DNA from: an uncultured Verrucomicrobia subdivision 3 bacterium
GTDB lineage: Bacteria; Verrucomicrobiota; Verrucomicrobiia; Limisphaerales; UBA11358
Length of the DNA: 64,000 nucleotides
Reading direction: 5' to 3'
Assembly: GCA_903875465.1 (NCBI GenBank)
Contig: CAIQWB010000011.1
Span: 38,695-102,694, forward strand
Part shown: positions 17,241 to 26,828 of the stretch, piece by piece
How the letters are laid out: the number at the start of each line of letters is the position of its first letter
How positions within the stretch are numbered: position 1 is the stretch's first letter
Translations under genes and position numbers: made by a program
The notes under the pieces: model-generated
Databases searched by the model: none
Seen by the model: the letters and a program-made list of their open reading frames with translations, nothing else
What the model was told of the DNA's origin: nothing

Positions 17241-19367
17241 TCATTCATTCACCAGCGTCATCGCCTCAATCTCGGTGGCGATTTTGGCGAGCTGGCCGTA
17301 TATCAGCGTGGCGGTGGCGTCGCCCGGGGCGGGGCGGGGTTCGGGCGGCAGGGTCACCGGGCCGGCCGGGCTGGGTTCGCGTTCGATGTGGCGGGCCAGG
17401 TTTTCCAGCGACTCCGCGATGGTGGCACTGATCAAGGCAAGGCCGGGTTCGGCAACAGGCTGGCGCAGGTTGAGGTGCACCGCCAGCACCGTGGCGGCGC
17501 GGGTGATGCGCTGGTTGCTGGCGGTGAGCGCGGCGGCCCGTTCCATCAGGGCCGGCGGGTTCGCTGGTTCGCCCAGCATCCGCTGCAACGAGGCGGCGGT
17601 GAGGCTGTTGGCGCGCTCAACTTCCCGTTTCCGCTGGATCACGCTGCCGGTGAAGGGCTGGCCCGCTTGCAAAGCGGTGATGATGGCGGCCAGGTAGGCG
17701 CGGTTCGCGCGCACCGCCGGGGCAAGAATTTTGGGGAATTGTTCCTTTTCCCATCGGGGCCACAACCACCAGGCCGCCACCAGGGCCATGCCGCCGCCGG
17801 CCAGGGTGGCATACAGCCGGGCAAAGGTGAACTGCCAGCTCAGGGGTTCGACGGCGTCCATGACGGTCACCAGCATGAGGGTGACAAAAAAGACGGCCAG
17901 GGCGTAGCGACGCTTCAGGTAATACGCAAAGAAAAAGGCCATGACGCTGGTGAGGCTGACCAGCAGGGGAATGGGGATTTTGACCCAGATTAACAGGCTG
18001 CCCAGCACGCAGCCGGCGAGGGTGCCGGCAATGCGCTGGCCCGCCTTTTGCCGGGTGGAGCCGTAGTCTGGCTGGAGCACGATGACAGCGGTGAAAGCGA
18101 TCCAATAGCCCCGGGGTATGGCGAACCATTTATATACGGCCACGGCCAGCATCATGAGCAGCGCGATGCGCAGGGCGTGGCGGACCAGGACCTGGTCCAG
18201 TTGGGGCGCGGGATTGACCCAGGCGCTCAGGGATTTCAGGGATAATCCGCTGAGTTCGGGCAGGCGCAGCGCAAACGTGGCATGGGGCGCGCCATGATCC
18301 ACAGTTTCTTGAATGGTGGCCCCCACCACGGGGAGCAATTCGCTGACCTGGGCCAGCATCTGCCGCGCCGGGTCGGCGGCACGGCCGGCGGCGGCCAGCC
18401 GGGTGTCGAGAATGCGGGCGAGATTTTGGCACCGGCGCAAGCGCACCTCGAGGGCGAGGAATTGTTCGGGCCGGTGGGTGATGAGGGCCAGCGCGGCGGA
18501 CCGGGCCGCATTGGCGAGCGCATGCAGGAGCACATCCAGCGTGGGCGCGACCGGCGCAAATTCCGGGCCACCCCGAATCCCCTCCAATGCCGTGTGCAGG
18601 GCGGAGACGCGCGTGGCGAGGCGGGCGGCCACTTGCGTGGCGTCGTCCAGGTGCTGGAAAAAGCGCTGGCGCCGCTGGGTGGTGGCCTCGGCCAGGGTGT
18701 GCAGGGTGGCATCCACGGTCGTGCGCAGGGCGCCTTCCTTGCCGGCCAGTTCACTGGTGCGGGGCTGGCCCTCGTTGGTTTCGGTGCGCGTGGCCGTGAT
18801 CAAGTCGGAGACGGCCACCCAGCATTCCGCCACCGCATGGCGGACGGCGTGTTGCGGGCGGACAAACCAGCCCACTAACTGGCAAAGAATACCGGCGGCG
18901 CAACCGAGTGCCACCCAGCCCATCGTCAGCACGCCCTGATGCCAGTTGCCGGGTTGGGACAGGGCAAAGAGAAAGAGCAGGGCGGAGACGATGGCCAGAT
19001 TGGGCCCGTAATCCGCGCTCAAATGCCGCCAGGCGCTGCCGAGCAAGGCCAGGGCACCCACCATCAGGGTGGCGCTGGCCAGATGATTACCGGTGAGGCG
19101 GCCCGCCAGCACGGACCCCAGGAGGACCACCGACATGGCGAGGAGAATGGCCAGCCGGGCGCGGTAATCGCCCCGCAGGTCTTGCATGGCGAGATTTTGC
19201 GCGGCGGTGGCGGCAAACACGGCCACGGCGGGATGGCTGGTCCACAGGCAGACCACCCAGGTGACGGTGAACGCCACGGAACTCCGCCAGGCCCGGGCAG
19301 CATCAATGGAGAGCAGCGATTGCTCCAGCCACTGACCCAGACGGGAGGAAAAACGCGCGGCGATCAT
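17241..19367 (-). CDS. FUSC family inner-membrane transporter-like protein (YccS/AaeB-like)
   Basis: A 708-residue protein with the two-module layout of the FUSC family: an N-terminal block of about six membrane helices (residues about 25-175), a long cytoplasmic helical region (about 185-375), a second six-helix block (about 380-520, with the family stretch FAIPRGYWIAFTAVIVLQPD and RIAGTLAGCVLGSLL), and a C-terminal helical domain. Members such as AaeB export aromatic acids; others such as YccS have no known substrate. No HlyD-type partner gene is adjacent, so substrate and role are open. It lies 84 bp downstream of the ribBA start side on the same strand but is probably a separate unit. Confidence 0.87.
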   Translation of the reverse strand: MIAARFSSRLGQWLEQSLLSIDAARAWRSSVAFTVTWVVCLWTSHPAVAVFAATAAQNLAMQDLRGDYRARLAILLAMSVVLLGSVLAGRLTGNHLASATLMVGALALLGSAWRHLSADYGPNLAIVSALLFLFALSQPGNWHQGVLTMGWVALGCAAGILCQLVGWFVRPQHAVRHAVAECWVAVSDLITATRTETNEGQPRTSELAGKEGALRTTVDATLHTLAEATTQRRQRFFQHLDDATQVAARLATRVSALHTALEGIRGGPEFAPVAPTLDVLLHALANAARSAALALITHRPEQFLALEVRLRRCQNLARILDTRLAAAGRAADPARQMLAQVSELLPVVGATIQETVDHGAPHATFALRLPELSGLSLKSLSAWVNPAPQLDQVLVRHALRIALLMMLAVAVYKWFAIPRGYWIAFTAVIVLQPDYGSTRQKAGQRIAGTLAGCVLGSLLIWVKIPIPLLVSLTSVMAFFFAYYLKRRYALAVFFVTLMLVTVMDAVEPLSWQFTFARLYATLAGGGMALVAAWWLWPRWEKEQFPKILAPAVRANRAYLAAIITALQAGQPFTGSVIQRKREVERANSLTAASLQRMLGEPANPPALMERAAALTASNQRITRAATVLAVHLNLRQPVAEPGLALISATIAESLENLARHIEREPSPAGPVTLPPEPRPAPGDATATLIYGQLAKIATEIEAMTLVNE

Positions 19368-19451
19368 GGTGCGAACTGCGCGGGCAGCAGGGGCATGGCG
19401 CTTATCAACCGGCCGAAAACCCGGGCCACCCGGCTGGTGGCCGGGCTCCCA

Positions 19452-20651
<1,200 letters not shown>

Positions 20652-20776
20652 CGAACAGGGAGAGGGTAGCCCGCCGGAACGCAAAAGTCACCACCCTTAG
20701 AGCAGGCAGAATGAAGCATGAACCAGGGATCGCCAATCCGGTCATGGTTGCCGTCCGGGGGACCCAGGGGGGCGAG

Positions 20777-20798
20777 GTCGGGAAGCCCGGCTTTTTTT
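20777..20798 (+). terminator. Orphan rho-independent terminator, rightward
   Basis: A 6-bp stem (GTCGGG, AAG loop, CCCGGC; one G-U pair) is followed at once by seven T residues. It has the shape of an intrinsic terminator for rightward transcription, but the nearest upstream gene, ribBA, runs leftward. It could end a small RNA or an antisense transcript. Confidence 0.6.
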
Positions 20799-21184
20799 AA
20801 GTTTGAGTTACTTTGATTTGCTTTGATGGCCGCCTGGGGGCAGCGATGGTTCAAGGGTACGATTAGGTGCGATTCAACCGGGGTTGCCGGGGCGCGCAGG
20901 TGTGGCAGCTGGCGGATTTTATTTGGCCGGTCAAAGAACGGGGCGGGGGAGGGCATGCCACCCAGGTGGCGATTCGCCGGGGCTGGGCATCACCTGACTT
21001 CCCTTCAGGGAGCGGCTGGGCAGCAGCAAAGAAACACTGCCATAAACCACTCATCGTAAAAATAGTAATGCGGGATGATGGACTTGTCAAGGGAGGCCGA
21101 ATTCAAATGCAGGACAGACGCATTCAAAATCCCCGTTAACACCCGAGAGTCAGCCAGGCGATATCCCTGATTACTTGAGAAAGG

Positions 21185-21342
21185 ATGCAGCAGCTGGCCG
21201 AGTTGCCTTTGGCCAAAGAGTTCGAAGTTGAAATCCGCAAGGCTTTGAAGGCGCTGGCAGCAACGCGTACCTCATGTGTGACAACGCAGCGGTGCTCACC
21301 CGGCAGCAATTGGAACGGTTAGTGGCGGAGCGGGGGAAGTAG
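21185..21342 (+). pseudogene. Possible frameshifted remnant of a short gene
   Basis: Starting at the ATG at 21185, one frame reads MQQLAELPLAKEFEVEIRKA then LKALAA. Around 21258-21262 the protein-like signal moves by one base to NAYLMCDNAAVLTRQQLERL then VAERGK, ending at TAG 21340-21342. Both halves have coding-like composition and meet at one point, as in a single-base frameshift of a roughly 52-residue protein. No family is recognised, and it could be chance. Confidence 0.3.
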
Positions 21343-21453
21343 CGGCAGCGGGTCGCAGTTGTTTTCCGCCAAACAAATTGTGGGGACGGACGGACTTGAG
21401 TCCGGAGATAAATGGGCTGGCCGGCCCGAGCCTAATCACTGCGCTGCTCCGCG

Positions 21454-23700
21454 TCATTCCCCGACCAGACGGTAGGGGCGGACGGTGTCGTCGCCGACTT
21501 TGGTGCGTGGGTTGAATTTGAGGGAGAAACTGAAGGCGATGGTGTAGTCGACCGGGCGGTTGATGTTGTTGATGACGCGGAAGGTCAGGCCGCCGGTCCA
21601 ACTGCGGAGGTCGCGGTAGAGGGTGTAGCTTTGTTCCTGGAGCCGGCCATCTTGGGCATTAAAATAATCGGCAATGCGCGCCGCGTAGTTGTCGTTCACG
21701 CGGAAGAAAAAGGTGCTGGTGACGAGGTTCTGACTCTCGCCGCCCACGGCCGGGAAGCCATTGGCGAGGTACCAGTGGCCGAGTCCCCAGCTCCAGCGTT
21801 CATTGGGGGAAAAGGTGATTTCATGGAAGGCCAGGTTCAGCCGGTCCGAGTTGATGTCCTGGCGCAGTTGAGATTCCAAGGTGAGCCAGGTGCGGGGCCG
21901 GAAGAGGAGTTTGGAATAAAGGTCGTCGAAGGTTTTTTGCGGTCCGGGCGCGCCCAGATTGTTGGTCCGGCCATTGGGGTCCAGCCGCCAGTCGAGCAGG
22001 ATATTCCAGTCCAGCAGGTTTTCCACCTGGCCGTCGCGCTTGGTTTGGAGGGTGTTGCGCACGCCGAAGCGGATGACGTTCTGGCTGTCGACGGAATCAA
22101 TATTGGCGTAGTCCGGAAAATCCAGGGGCAGGAGGAGGAGGCTGGGCTGGTCGGAATCAAATTGCGGGAGCTGGTTGGGGGTGGCGCTCGGGGTGGGCAC
22201 GTAGACGTAGTTGGCCGAGGGTTCGATGACATGGCGCAGGCCATCCACCTGGAGCAGGGAATTGGTGGCGCCGGCCCAGAGCCGGGTGGATTTAAAGGAG
22301 GTGCCCACGCCGGTATTGAACACGGTGCGGTAGGTCTCGCTGTTGGTGGCGGCGGGACCGGATTCACTGCCGTAATAGGTCAACCGCCCGCCCACGCGCG
22401 GGGCGACGTTCAGCCAGTTGAAGAAGGTCCAGGGCAGCAGGATTTGGTGATAGGTATCGGCCCGGCCGGCGGAATATTGAAACTGATCCAGACCGTTGGT
22501 TTCGGCCAGAAACTTTCGGTAATAGCCGACGGAACTCTGGCTGTCGTAGTACAGCGGGGTTTGGCCCAGTTCCTGGCGGAAGCCGGTGAGCCGGATATCC
22601 GGCAGCCGGGCGACTTCATCGAAAAAGGTATTTACCCGCGGGGTGGCCTCGGCATCCAGGCTCCAGTTTTCCCACCAGGGATTTATTTCCACGAAGGTGT
22701 AGGGCTGGGGATTATCGCGGAAGGCGCTTTCAAAAAAGTCGTGCTCCATGAGCGGGTCGGTCTGGTAATCCACCACGGATTTGACATTCAAGTTGGTGGC
22801 GGGCGTGGCCTGGTAGGTTAAATTAAAGCGCTGGCGGTTTTGCGGGATGGGGCCGGGGTTGGTGACGCCATTGGTGCCATTATAAGGCCGGTCATCGTGC
22901 AAATAATAATAGCGGAAGGCGGCATCGCCCCAGCGATCCATGTGGAGGTTGAAATCCGGGCCGACACCCACGCCCCGTTTGGTGCGGTAATCCAAATGCA
23001 CCTTGCCATCGAGTTCGTCGCTGTAATACCAGGTGTAATCGTTCAACAAATAGGCCCCGTAGGAACTGCGGTAGCCGGGGAGGAAATTGAGGTTGTTGGC
23101 ATGCAGTCCCAAATTGCGCTGGTAATAGGGGAAATAAAACACGGGCACGCCTTTGGCCCAGAGCGTGGCGTTCCACATTTCCACGGATTTATTGGGAATG
23201 ACGCGGATGCGCTTGGCGCGGAGGCGCACGGAGGGGTCGCTGTAATCATCGGTGGTGACGTAGACATTGGTGCCGGTGAAGACGTTGGCATTCACATCGC
23301 CGCTCAAGCCTTGACCGCCGGCGAAAACGGGGAATTTGCCGGTGCGAAATTCCTCGGCATGCAACTGGCGGGTCTTGAGATTGTAGCGGGCATGTTCGCC
23401 CACCCAGAGGGCGTCGCCGGTTTGAATGCGCACATGGCCGTCCAGTTCGACCTCGAGGCTTTGGGAATCCACCGATCCGCCGTCCGCCATCAGGGAAATA
23501 TCCTTGTATTGAACGTAGATGCCGTTGGTGCCTTCCATGCGGCCGCTGCCAGGATTGTAATGCACGTCCCCTTTGACATTGCCGGGCAGCACTTTATCGA
23601 GGGCTTCCACCACGAGCGAGGGCTCATCCTGGGCGGCGGCGGTCAGCGACAGCAGGGCCATGGCAAAAACCAGGGCGAAAATGGCGGGCAAACGTGTCAT
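21454..23700 (-). CDS. lptD: LPS-assembly outer-membrane protein LptD (OstA)
   Basis: Inserts lipopolysaccharide into the outer leaflet of the outer membrane. The 748-residue protein has a signal peptide (MTRLPAIFALVFAMALLSLT, cleavage near AAA-Q), an N-terminal OstA/LptA-like jelly roll (NVKGDVHYNPGSGRMEGTNG, GHVRIQTGDALWVGEHARYN), the conserved transition VPVFYFPYYQ, and a long beta-barrel rich in aromatic strands through to the C-terminus. It is direct evidence for an LPS-bearing diderm. The usual LptD cysteine pairs are absent (essentially no cysteines), so disulfide-linked folding as in E. coli is not expected. It is followed by the DMT gene on the same strand after a gap. Confidence 0.9.
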   Translation of the reverse strand: MTRLPAIFALVFAMALLSLTAAAQDEPSLVVEALDKVLPGNVKGDVHYNPGSGRMEGTNGIYVQYKDISLMADGGSVDSQSLEVELDGHVRIQTGDALWVGEHARYNLKTRQLHAEEFRTGKFPVFAGGQGLSGDVNANVFTGTNVYVTTDDYSDPSVRLRAKRIRVIPNKSVEMWNATLWAKGVPVFYFPYYQRNLGLHANNLNFLPGYRSSYGAYLLNDYTWYYSDELDGKVHLDYRTKRGVGVGPDFNLHMDRWGDAAFRYYYLHDDRPYNGTNGVTNPGPIPQNRQRFNLTYQATPATNLNVKSVVDYQTDPLMEHDFFESAFRDNPQPYTFVEINPWWENWSLDAEATPRVNTFFDEVARLPDIRLTGFRQELGQTPLYYDSQSSVGYYRKFLAETNGLDQFQYSAGRADTYHQILLPWTFFNWLNVAPRVGGRLTYYGSESGPAATNSETYRTVFNTGVGTSFKSTRLWAGATNSLLQVDGLRHVIEPSANYVYVPTPSATPNQLPQFDSDQPSLLLLPLDFPDYANIDSVDSQNVIRFGVRNTLQTKRDGQVENLLDWNILLDWRLDPNGRTNNLGAPGPQKTFDDLYSKLLFRPRTWLTLESQLRQDINSDRLNLAFHEITFSPNERWSWGLGHWYLANGFPAVGGESQNLVTSTFFFRVNDNYAARIADYFNAQDGRLQEQSYTLYRDLRSWTGGLTFRVINNINRPVDYTIAFSFSLKFNPRTKVGDDTVRPYRLVGE

Positions 23701-23758
23701 TAGGCGGGGTCAATTAAGCAGAATGGCCGCCGGGTGCCAAGCGGATTTGAGCAGCGGG

Positions 23759-24115
23759 TCAGGCTTTGGGCAAAAAGGTGAAGGCGACCGCCGCCAGAAT
23801 GCAGAGGAAGGCGGCCAGGTAATTCCAGCGGAAACGTTCGCCGAGGTACAGGAGTGCGAAGCCGGTGAACACCACCAGGGTGATGACTTCCTGGATGATT
23901 TTGAGCTGAAACGGGGAGTAAACCGAGCTGCCCCAGCGGTTGGCGGGCACTTGCAGGACGTATTCAAACAAGGCAATGCCCCAACTGGCGAGGATGACCA
24001 GCAGGAGCGGTTTGCTCTTGAATTTCAAATGGCCATACCAGGCGAGGGTCATGAAGACGTTCGAACAGGTCAGCAGGACAATGGGCAGCCAGCGGGATTG
24101 GGTGAGGTCGGGCAT
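23759..24115 (-). CDS. Small DMT-superfamily membrane protein (DUF486)
   Basis: A 118-residue protein with four hydrophobic helices and the family stretch VLLTCSNVFMTLAWYGHLKF, SWGIALFEYVLQVPANRWG and EVITLVVFTGFALLYLGERF. It matches the DUF486 group of small drug/metabolite-transporter relatives; the substrate is unknown. It begins 3 bp after the adjacent toxin gene stop on the same strand, so it may be read with the toxin-antitoxin pair. Confidence 0.87.
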   Translation of the reverse strand: MPDLTQSRWLPIVLLTCSNVFMTLAWYGHLKFKSKPLLLVILASWGIALFEYVLQVPANRWGSSVYSPFQLKIIQEVITLVVFTGFALLYLGERFRWNYLAAFLCILAAVAFTFLPKA

Positions 24116-24118
24116 AAA

Positions 24119-24430
24119 TTAGCTGGCCGTGAACAGGGTGATTAAATCCATCCCGCCATGGCGGAGGCGGAGCAGAATGATTGCATCGGTGGTGAGGCGG
24201 TAAAAGAGCACATAATTGGGGAATTCATTGATCACAAAGGTGCGTATGCCGGGGGGGCGCAAGTCCCGGCGCAGCCGGCCTATTTCGGGGAATTCTTGAA
24301 GCAATGACACCAAATGAATTACCGCCGCTTCCCATTGGGCGGAAATTTTAGGGGAGGCATCCTGGGCAAAATGCACCGTGATTTCGGCAAAGTCCGCCTC
24401 AAAAACGGAACTAAAAACCAGACGTTTCAT
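24119..24430 (-). CDS. RelE/ParE-family toxin
   Basis: A 103-residue type II toxin-like protein. The ParE-type pattern is visible: an N-terminal helix pair (VFEADFAEITVHFAQDASPK), the LLQEFPEIGRLRRDLRPPGI turn, then FVINEFPNYVLFYRLTTDAI and the C-terminal strand ILLRLRHGGMDL. Relatives inhibit gyrase (ParE) or cleave mRNA (RelE); which applies cannot be told. Its start overlaps the antitoxin stop by 4 bp, the normal antitoxin-first arrangement. Confidence 0.85.
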   Translation of the reverse strand: MKRLVFSSVFEADFAEITVHFAQDASPKISAQWEAAVIHLVSLLQEFPEIGRLRRDLRPPGIRTFVINEFPNYVLFYRLTTDAIILLRLRHGGMDLITLFTAS

Positions 24431-24678
24431 GTGGCCACCGCGCGCGCCTGGGCGGCGATTTGCCGCAGTCGCTCGGCGCTGCCCGGCCGGAACTCCCCGG
24501 CCAGGGCTTCATCCACCCAGGCCTGATGCGTTTTATTGCGGGCCGAGTCCTCCACGGCAAAGCTCATTTCCAAGCGGGCCAGGGCTTCCTGATTCAGGCT
24601 GCGATGGTTTCTGGCGGCGCTGGCCTCCAAACGGCTGCGCAGCTCTTCGGAGGCCCCTTTGACCGCGATCGTTTTCAT
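24427..24678 (-). CDS. Arc/FitA-type ribbon-helix-helix antitoxin
   Basis: An 83-residue protein with an Arc-like N-terminus (MKTIAVKGASEELRSRLEAS then AARNHRSLNQEALARLE), i.e. a ribbon-helix-helix DNA-binding domain with the S-L-N-x-E-A signature of FitA-like antitoxins, and a polar C-terminal tail (about 50-83) likely to bind the toxin. It is the first gene of the pair and should autorepress the promoter just upstream. The -10 hexamer ends 6 nt before the ATG, so the transcript may be leaderless. Confidence 0.85.
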   Translation of the reverse strand: MKTIAVKGASEELRSRLEASAARNHRSLNQEALARLEMSFAVEDSARNKTHQAWVDEALAGEFRPGSAERLRQIAAQARAVAT

Positions 24679-24684
24679 GATGGT

Positions 24685-24712
24685 ATCATAATGGCACCGT
24701 TTTGGGTGTCAA
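24685..24712 (-). promoter_or_regulatory. Sigma70-like promoter of the ParE-type pair
   Basis: On the minus strand, TTGACA (24707-24712), a 16-nt spacer and TATGAT (24685-24690). It is the best -35/-10 match noticed in the window and lies directly before the antitoxin ATG at 24678, predicting transcription to begin at or next to the start codon. Confidence 0.65.
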
Positions 24713-25095
24713 GTGAGTCCAGGGCGTTTGCGGCGAAGTGTTTGGCTGCCAGTGCCGGGTCTTGAAACATTGGGGGAACCCCGTTCCCACGGTTAAAACC
24801 GTGGGCGATTGTCGGTCGCGCCGGCCTTTGAGCGAGTCTTCCCTACGGATTGAACCTGCAAGCGGAAGTCCGGGGATTGCTGATTTTGAGTTCATCGGCC
24901 ACCTCATTAACGAGTGCCTTTCAACCATCCAGAGTAAGATATTCCGGCAGATTGGCCAGTTACCCAACCGGCGCGAGGGTGGCAGCTTAACTATTCCAGC
25001 GGCCCTCCAGGAGGGAGGAGCGTTTAAAAATGTCGGTTCCCCGCACCCGGTGCCGGGCGCATTTCCCGCTTCCCTCCGGGACCAGCCAATTCAAC
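24713..25095. other. Intergenic region with a 20-bp perfect palindrome
   Basis: No gene is supported here. The main structure is a perfect inverted repeat at 24786-24805 (CCCACGGTT, AA, AACCGTGGG), which would form a 9-bp hairpin. It resembles short palindromic repeats seen elsewhere in the window (61.5 kb and 63.8-64 kb). It could also end hisF transcription, though it has no T-tract. Confidence 0.5.
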
Positions 25096-25866
25096 TCACC
25101 GCCGCACGGGAATATTTTTGCTGGCCAAAAACTGTTTCACGTCGGCGACGGTATAGGTGCCGTAATGGAAGATGCTGGCGGCGAGCACGGCGTCGGCCCG
25201 GCCGGCGAGCAGGACTTCGGCCATGTGCTCCAGGGTGCCGGCCCCGCCGCTGGCGACGACGGGCACGCCGACGGATTCGCTGATGCGCCGGGTGATGACC
25301 AGGTCGAAGCCGGCCTTGGTGCCGTCAGCATCGATGCTGTTGAGGACGATTTCACCCGCCCCGAGGGCCACGGCGCGTTGGGCCCATTCGACGGCGTCCA
25401 GGCCGGTGTCCTTGCGGCCGCCATGGGAAAAGACCCCCCATTTGTCCGGCGCGATCTTTTTAGCGTCGATGGACACGACGATGCACTGGCTGCCGAACTT
25501 TTCCGCGCCCTGGCGGATGAGGTCGGGGGTGGCAATGGCGGAGGAATTGATGCTGATTTTATCCGCCCCGGCGCGGAGCATGGCGAACATGTCCTCCACG
25601 GACTTGATGCCGCCGCCCACGGTGAGGGGCATGAAGCACTGGTCGGCGGCGCGTTCGATGACCTGCACCATGGTGGCGCGGCCGTGGGCGCTGGCGGTGA
25701 TGTCGAAAAACACCATTTCGTCGGCCCCTTGATCGTTATAGCGAAGCGCCAGTTCGACGGGATCGCCGACATTGCGCAGTTCGCCCGCCTCGGCTTTGCC
25801 GAATTGCACGCCCCGCGTGACGTTGCCGTCATGCACATCCAGACACGGAATGACTCGTTTGGCCAT
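25096..25866 (-). CDS. hisF: Imidazole glycerol phosphate synthase cyclase subunit HisF
   Basis: Uses ammonia from HisH to convert PRFAR to imidazole glycerol phosphate and AICAR in histidine synthesis. The start at 25866 ([20 protein letters not shown]) is chosen because it follows GGAGGA at 5-nt spacing and gives the standard 256 residues; the frame extends upstream to 25905. Catalytic Asp10 (CLDV) and the second Asp in VSIDAK are present, as are the phosphate-binding loops [10 protein letters not shown] and [11 protein letters not shown]. It is a lone his gene here; its AICAR by-product feeds PurH, encoded 18 kb away. Confidence 0.97.
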   Translation of the reverse strand: MAKRVIPCLDVHDGNVTRGVQFGKAEAGELRNVGDPVELALRYNDQGADEMVFFDITASAHGRATMVQVIERAADQCFMPLTVGGGIKSVEDMFAMLRAGADKISINSSAIATPDLIRQGAEKFGSQCIVVSIDAKKIAPDKWGVFSHGGRKDTGLDAVEWAQRAVALGAGEIVLNSIDADGTKAGFDLVITRRISESVGVPVVASGGAGTLEHMAEVLLAGRADAVLAASIFHYGTYTVADVKQFLASKNIPVRR

Positions 25867-26090
25867 CATTTCCTCCATTGAAAACCGGGCGGCGCGCCAA
25901 GGCAACTCATTCCTTGGGCCAATCCTGGGGCGATGGGGCTGGCCTGGCGGCCATTGATTGTTAAAAGGGGTGGGCCTGAGCGATCATGGGGCCCGAGGCG
26001 GGACCGGCTCGCGGGTCCGTCCCCCAAAACTTTTTGAATACCCGGCCCGGTTTAGGGTCTAATAAGTAGTTTTGGATGAACACGAAACAT

Positions 26091-26819
26091 ATGAACATAG
26101 GCAAAGTGAGTTTGATTTTGGCCGCTTCCGCGGTGGTTTGGACGGGTTGTGTGAACCCGGATGGCAGCCAAAATAACACGGGCTCCGGGGCCTTGATCGG
26201 CGGTGCGTTTGGCGCGCTCGCCGGGGCTGCCCTGGGCGGGCGGCACGGTGGGGAGGGGGCTTTGATTGGGGCGGGGGCCGGGGTGCTGGGCGGGGCCTTG
26301 GTGGGCAACGCCATGGACCGCGACCAGGATGCCCGTTTGCGGGCCGAAGCGCCCCAAACTTATGTGCACGTCAACCAGCAGCAAGCCCTGACGGTGGCGG
26401 ATGTGAAAGCCCTGGCGCGCGCCGGTATCAGCGACGATGTGATCATCAGCCAGATCGCCACCACCCACACCGGATTTCACCTGGGCTCGGCGGAAATTAT
26501 TGATTTAAGGGACTCCGGTGTCAGTAACAAGGTCATCAACTACATGATCACCACGGGCAGTGATGCCTCGGCCATTCCGAGTGGTTCCACCAGCATGGTG
26601 GTGGTGCAAACGGCGCCGCCGCCGCCGCCGGTGGAAACGATCACCATTGCACCCGGGCCGGATTACATCTGGGTGAATGGCGAATGGATTTGGCATGGCC
26701 GCTGGGTCTGGGTGGGCGGGCACTGGGCCTATCCGCCGCACGCCCATGTGGCGTGGGTGGAAGGCCGCTGGGAAAGAGGCCCCCACGGCTGGTATCGCCA
26801 TGAGGGCCACTGGCGGTAA
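26091..26819 (+). CDS. Glycine-zipper lipoprotein with C-terminal Trp-rich repeats (copy A)
   Basis: About 242 residues. The start at 26091 (MNIGKVSLILAASAVVWTGC) is preferred over the ATG at 26076 because it aligns with the paralogue at 47.9-48.6 kb. Order of parts: lipobox ending T-G-C, a glycine-zipper region (SGALIGGAFGALAGAALGG and GALIGAGAGVLGGALVG) that may insert into or associate with membrane, a helical motif VKALARAGISDDVIISQI and LRDSGVSNKVINYMI, a proline run, then Trp/His-rich YxWxxG-type repeats (YIWVNGEWIW, WVWVGGHWAY). A cell-envelope location is likely; function is unknown. It faces the GH35 gene with only 9 bp between stops. Confidence 0.8.
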   Translation: MNIGKVSLILAASAVVWTGCVNPDGSQNNTGSGALIGGAFGALAGAALGGRHGGEGALIGAGAGVLGGALVGNAMDRDQDARLRAEAPQTYVHVNQQQALTVADVKALARAGISDDVIISQIATTHTGFHLGSAEIIDLRDSGVSNKVINYMITTGSDASAIPSGSTSMVVVQTAPPPPPVETITIAPGPDYIWVNGEWIWHGRWVWVGGHWAYPPHAHVAWVEGRWERGPHGWYRHEGHWR

Positions 26820-26828
26820 TTCAGTGGC

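Larger units (their letters stand above)
20652..21453. other. 802-bp stretch between ribBA and lptD without an intact gene
   Basis: Lies upstream of ribBA and downstream of lptD, both leftward. It contains a plus-strand intrinsic terminator with no matching gene (20777-20798) and a possible frameshifted short coding remnant (21185-21342). Other short open frames here lack recognisable composition or starts. No tRNA, riboswitch or insertion sequence was recognised. Confidence 0.6.

Noticed and set aside
20652..20900. FMN riboswitch upstream of ribBA
   Set aside because: I looked for the conserved AGGGU-type cores on the minus strand and did not find them or the overall fold.
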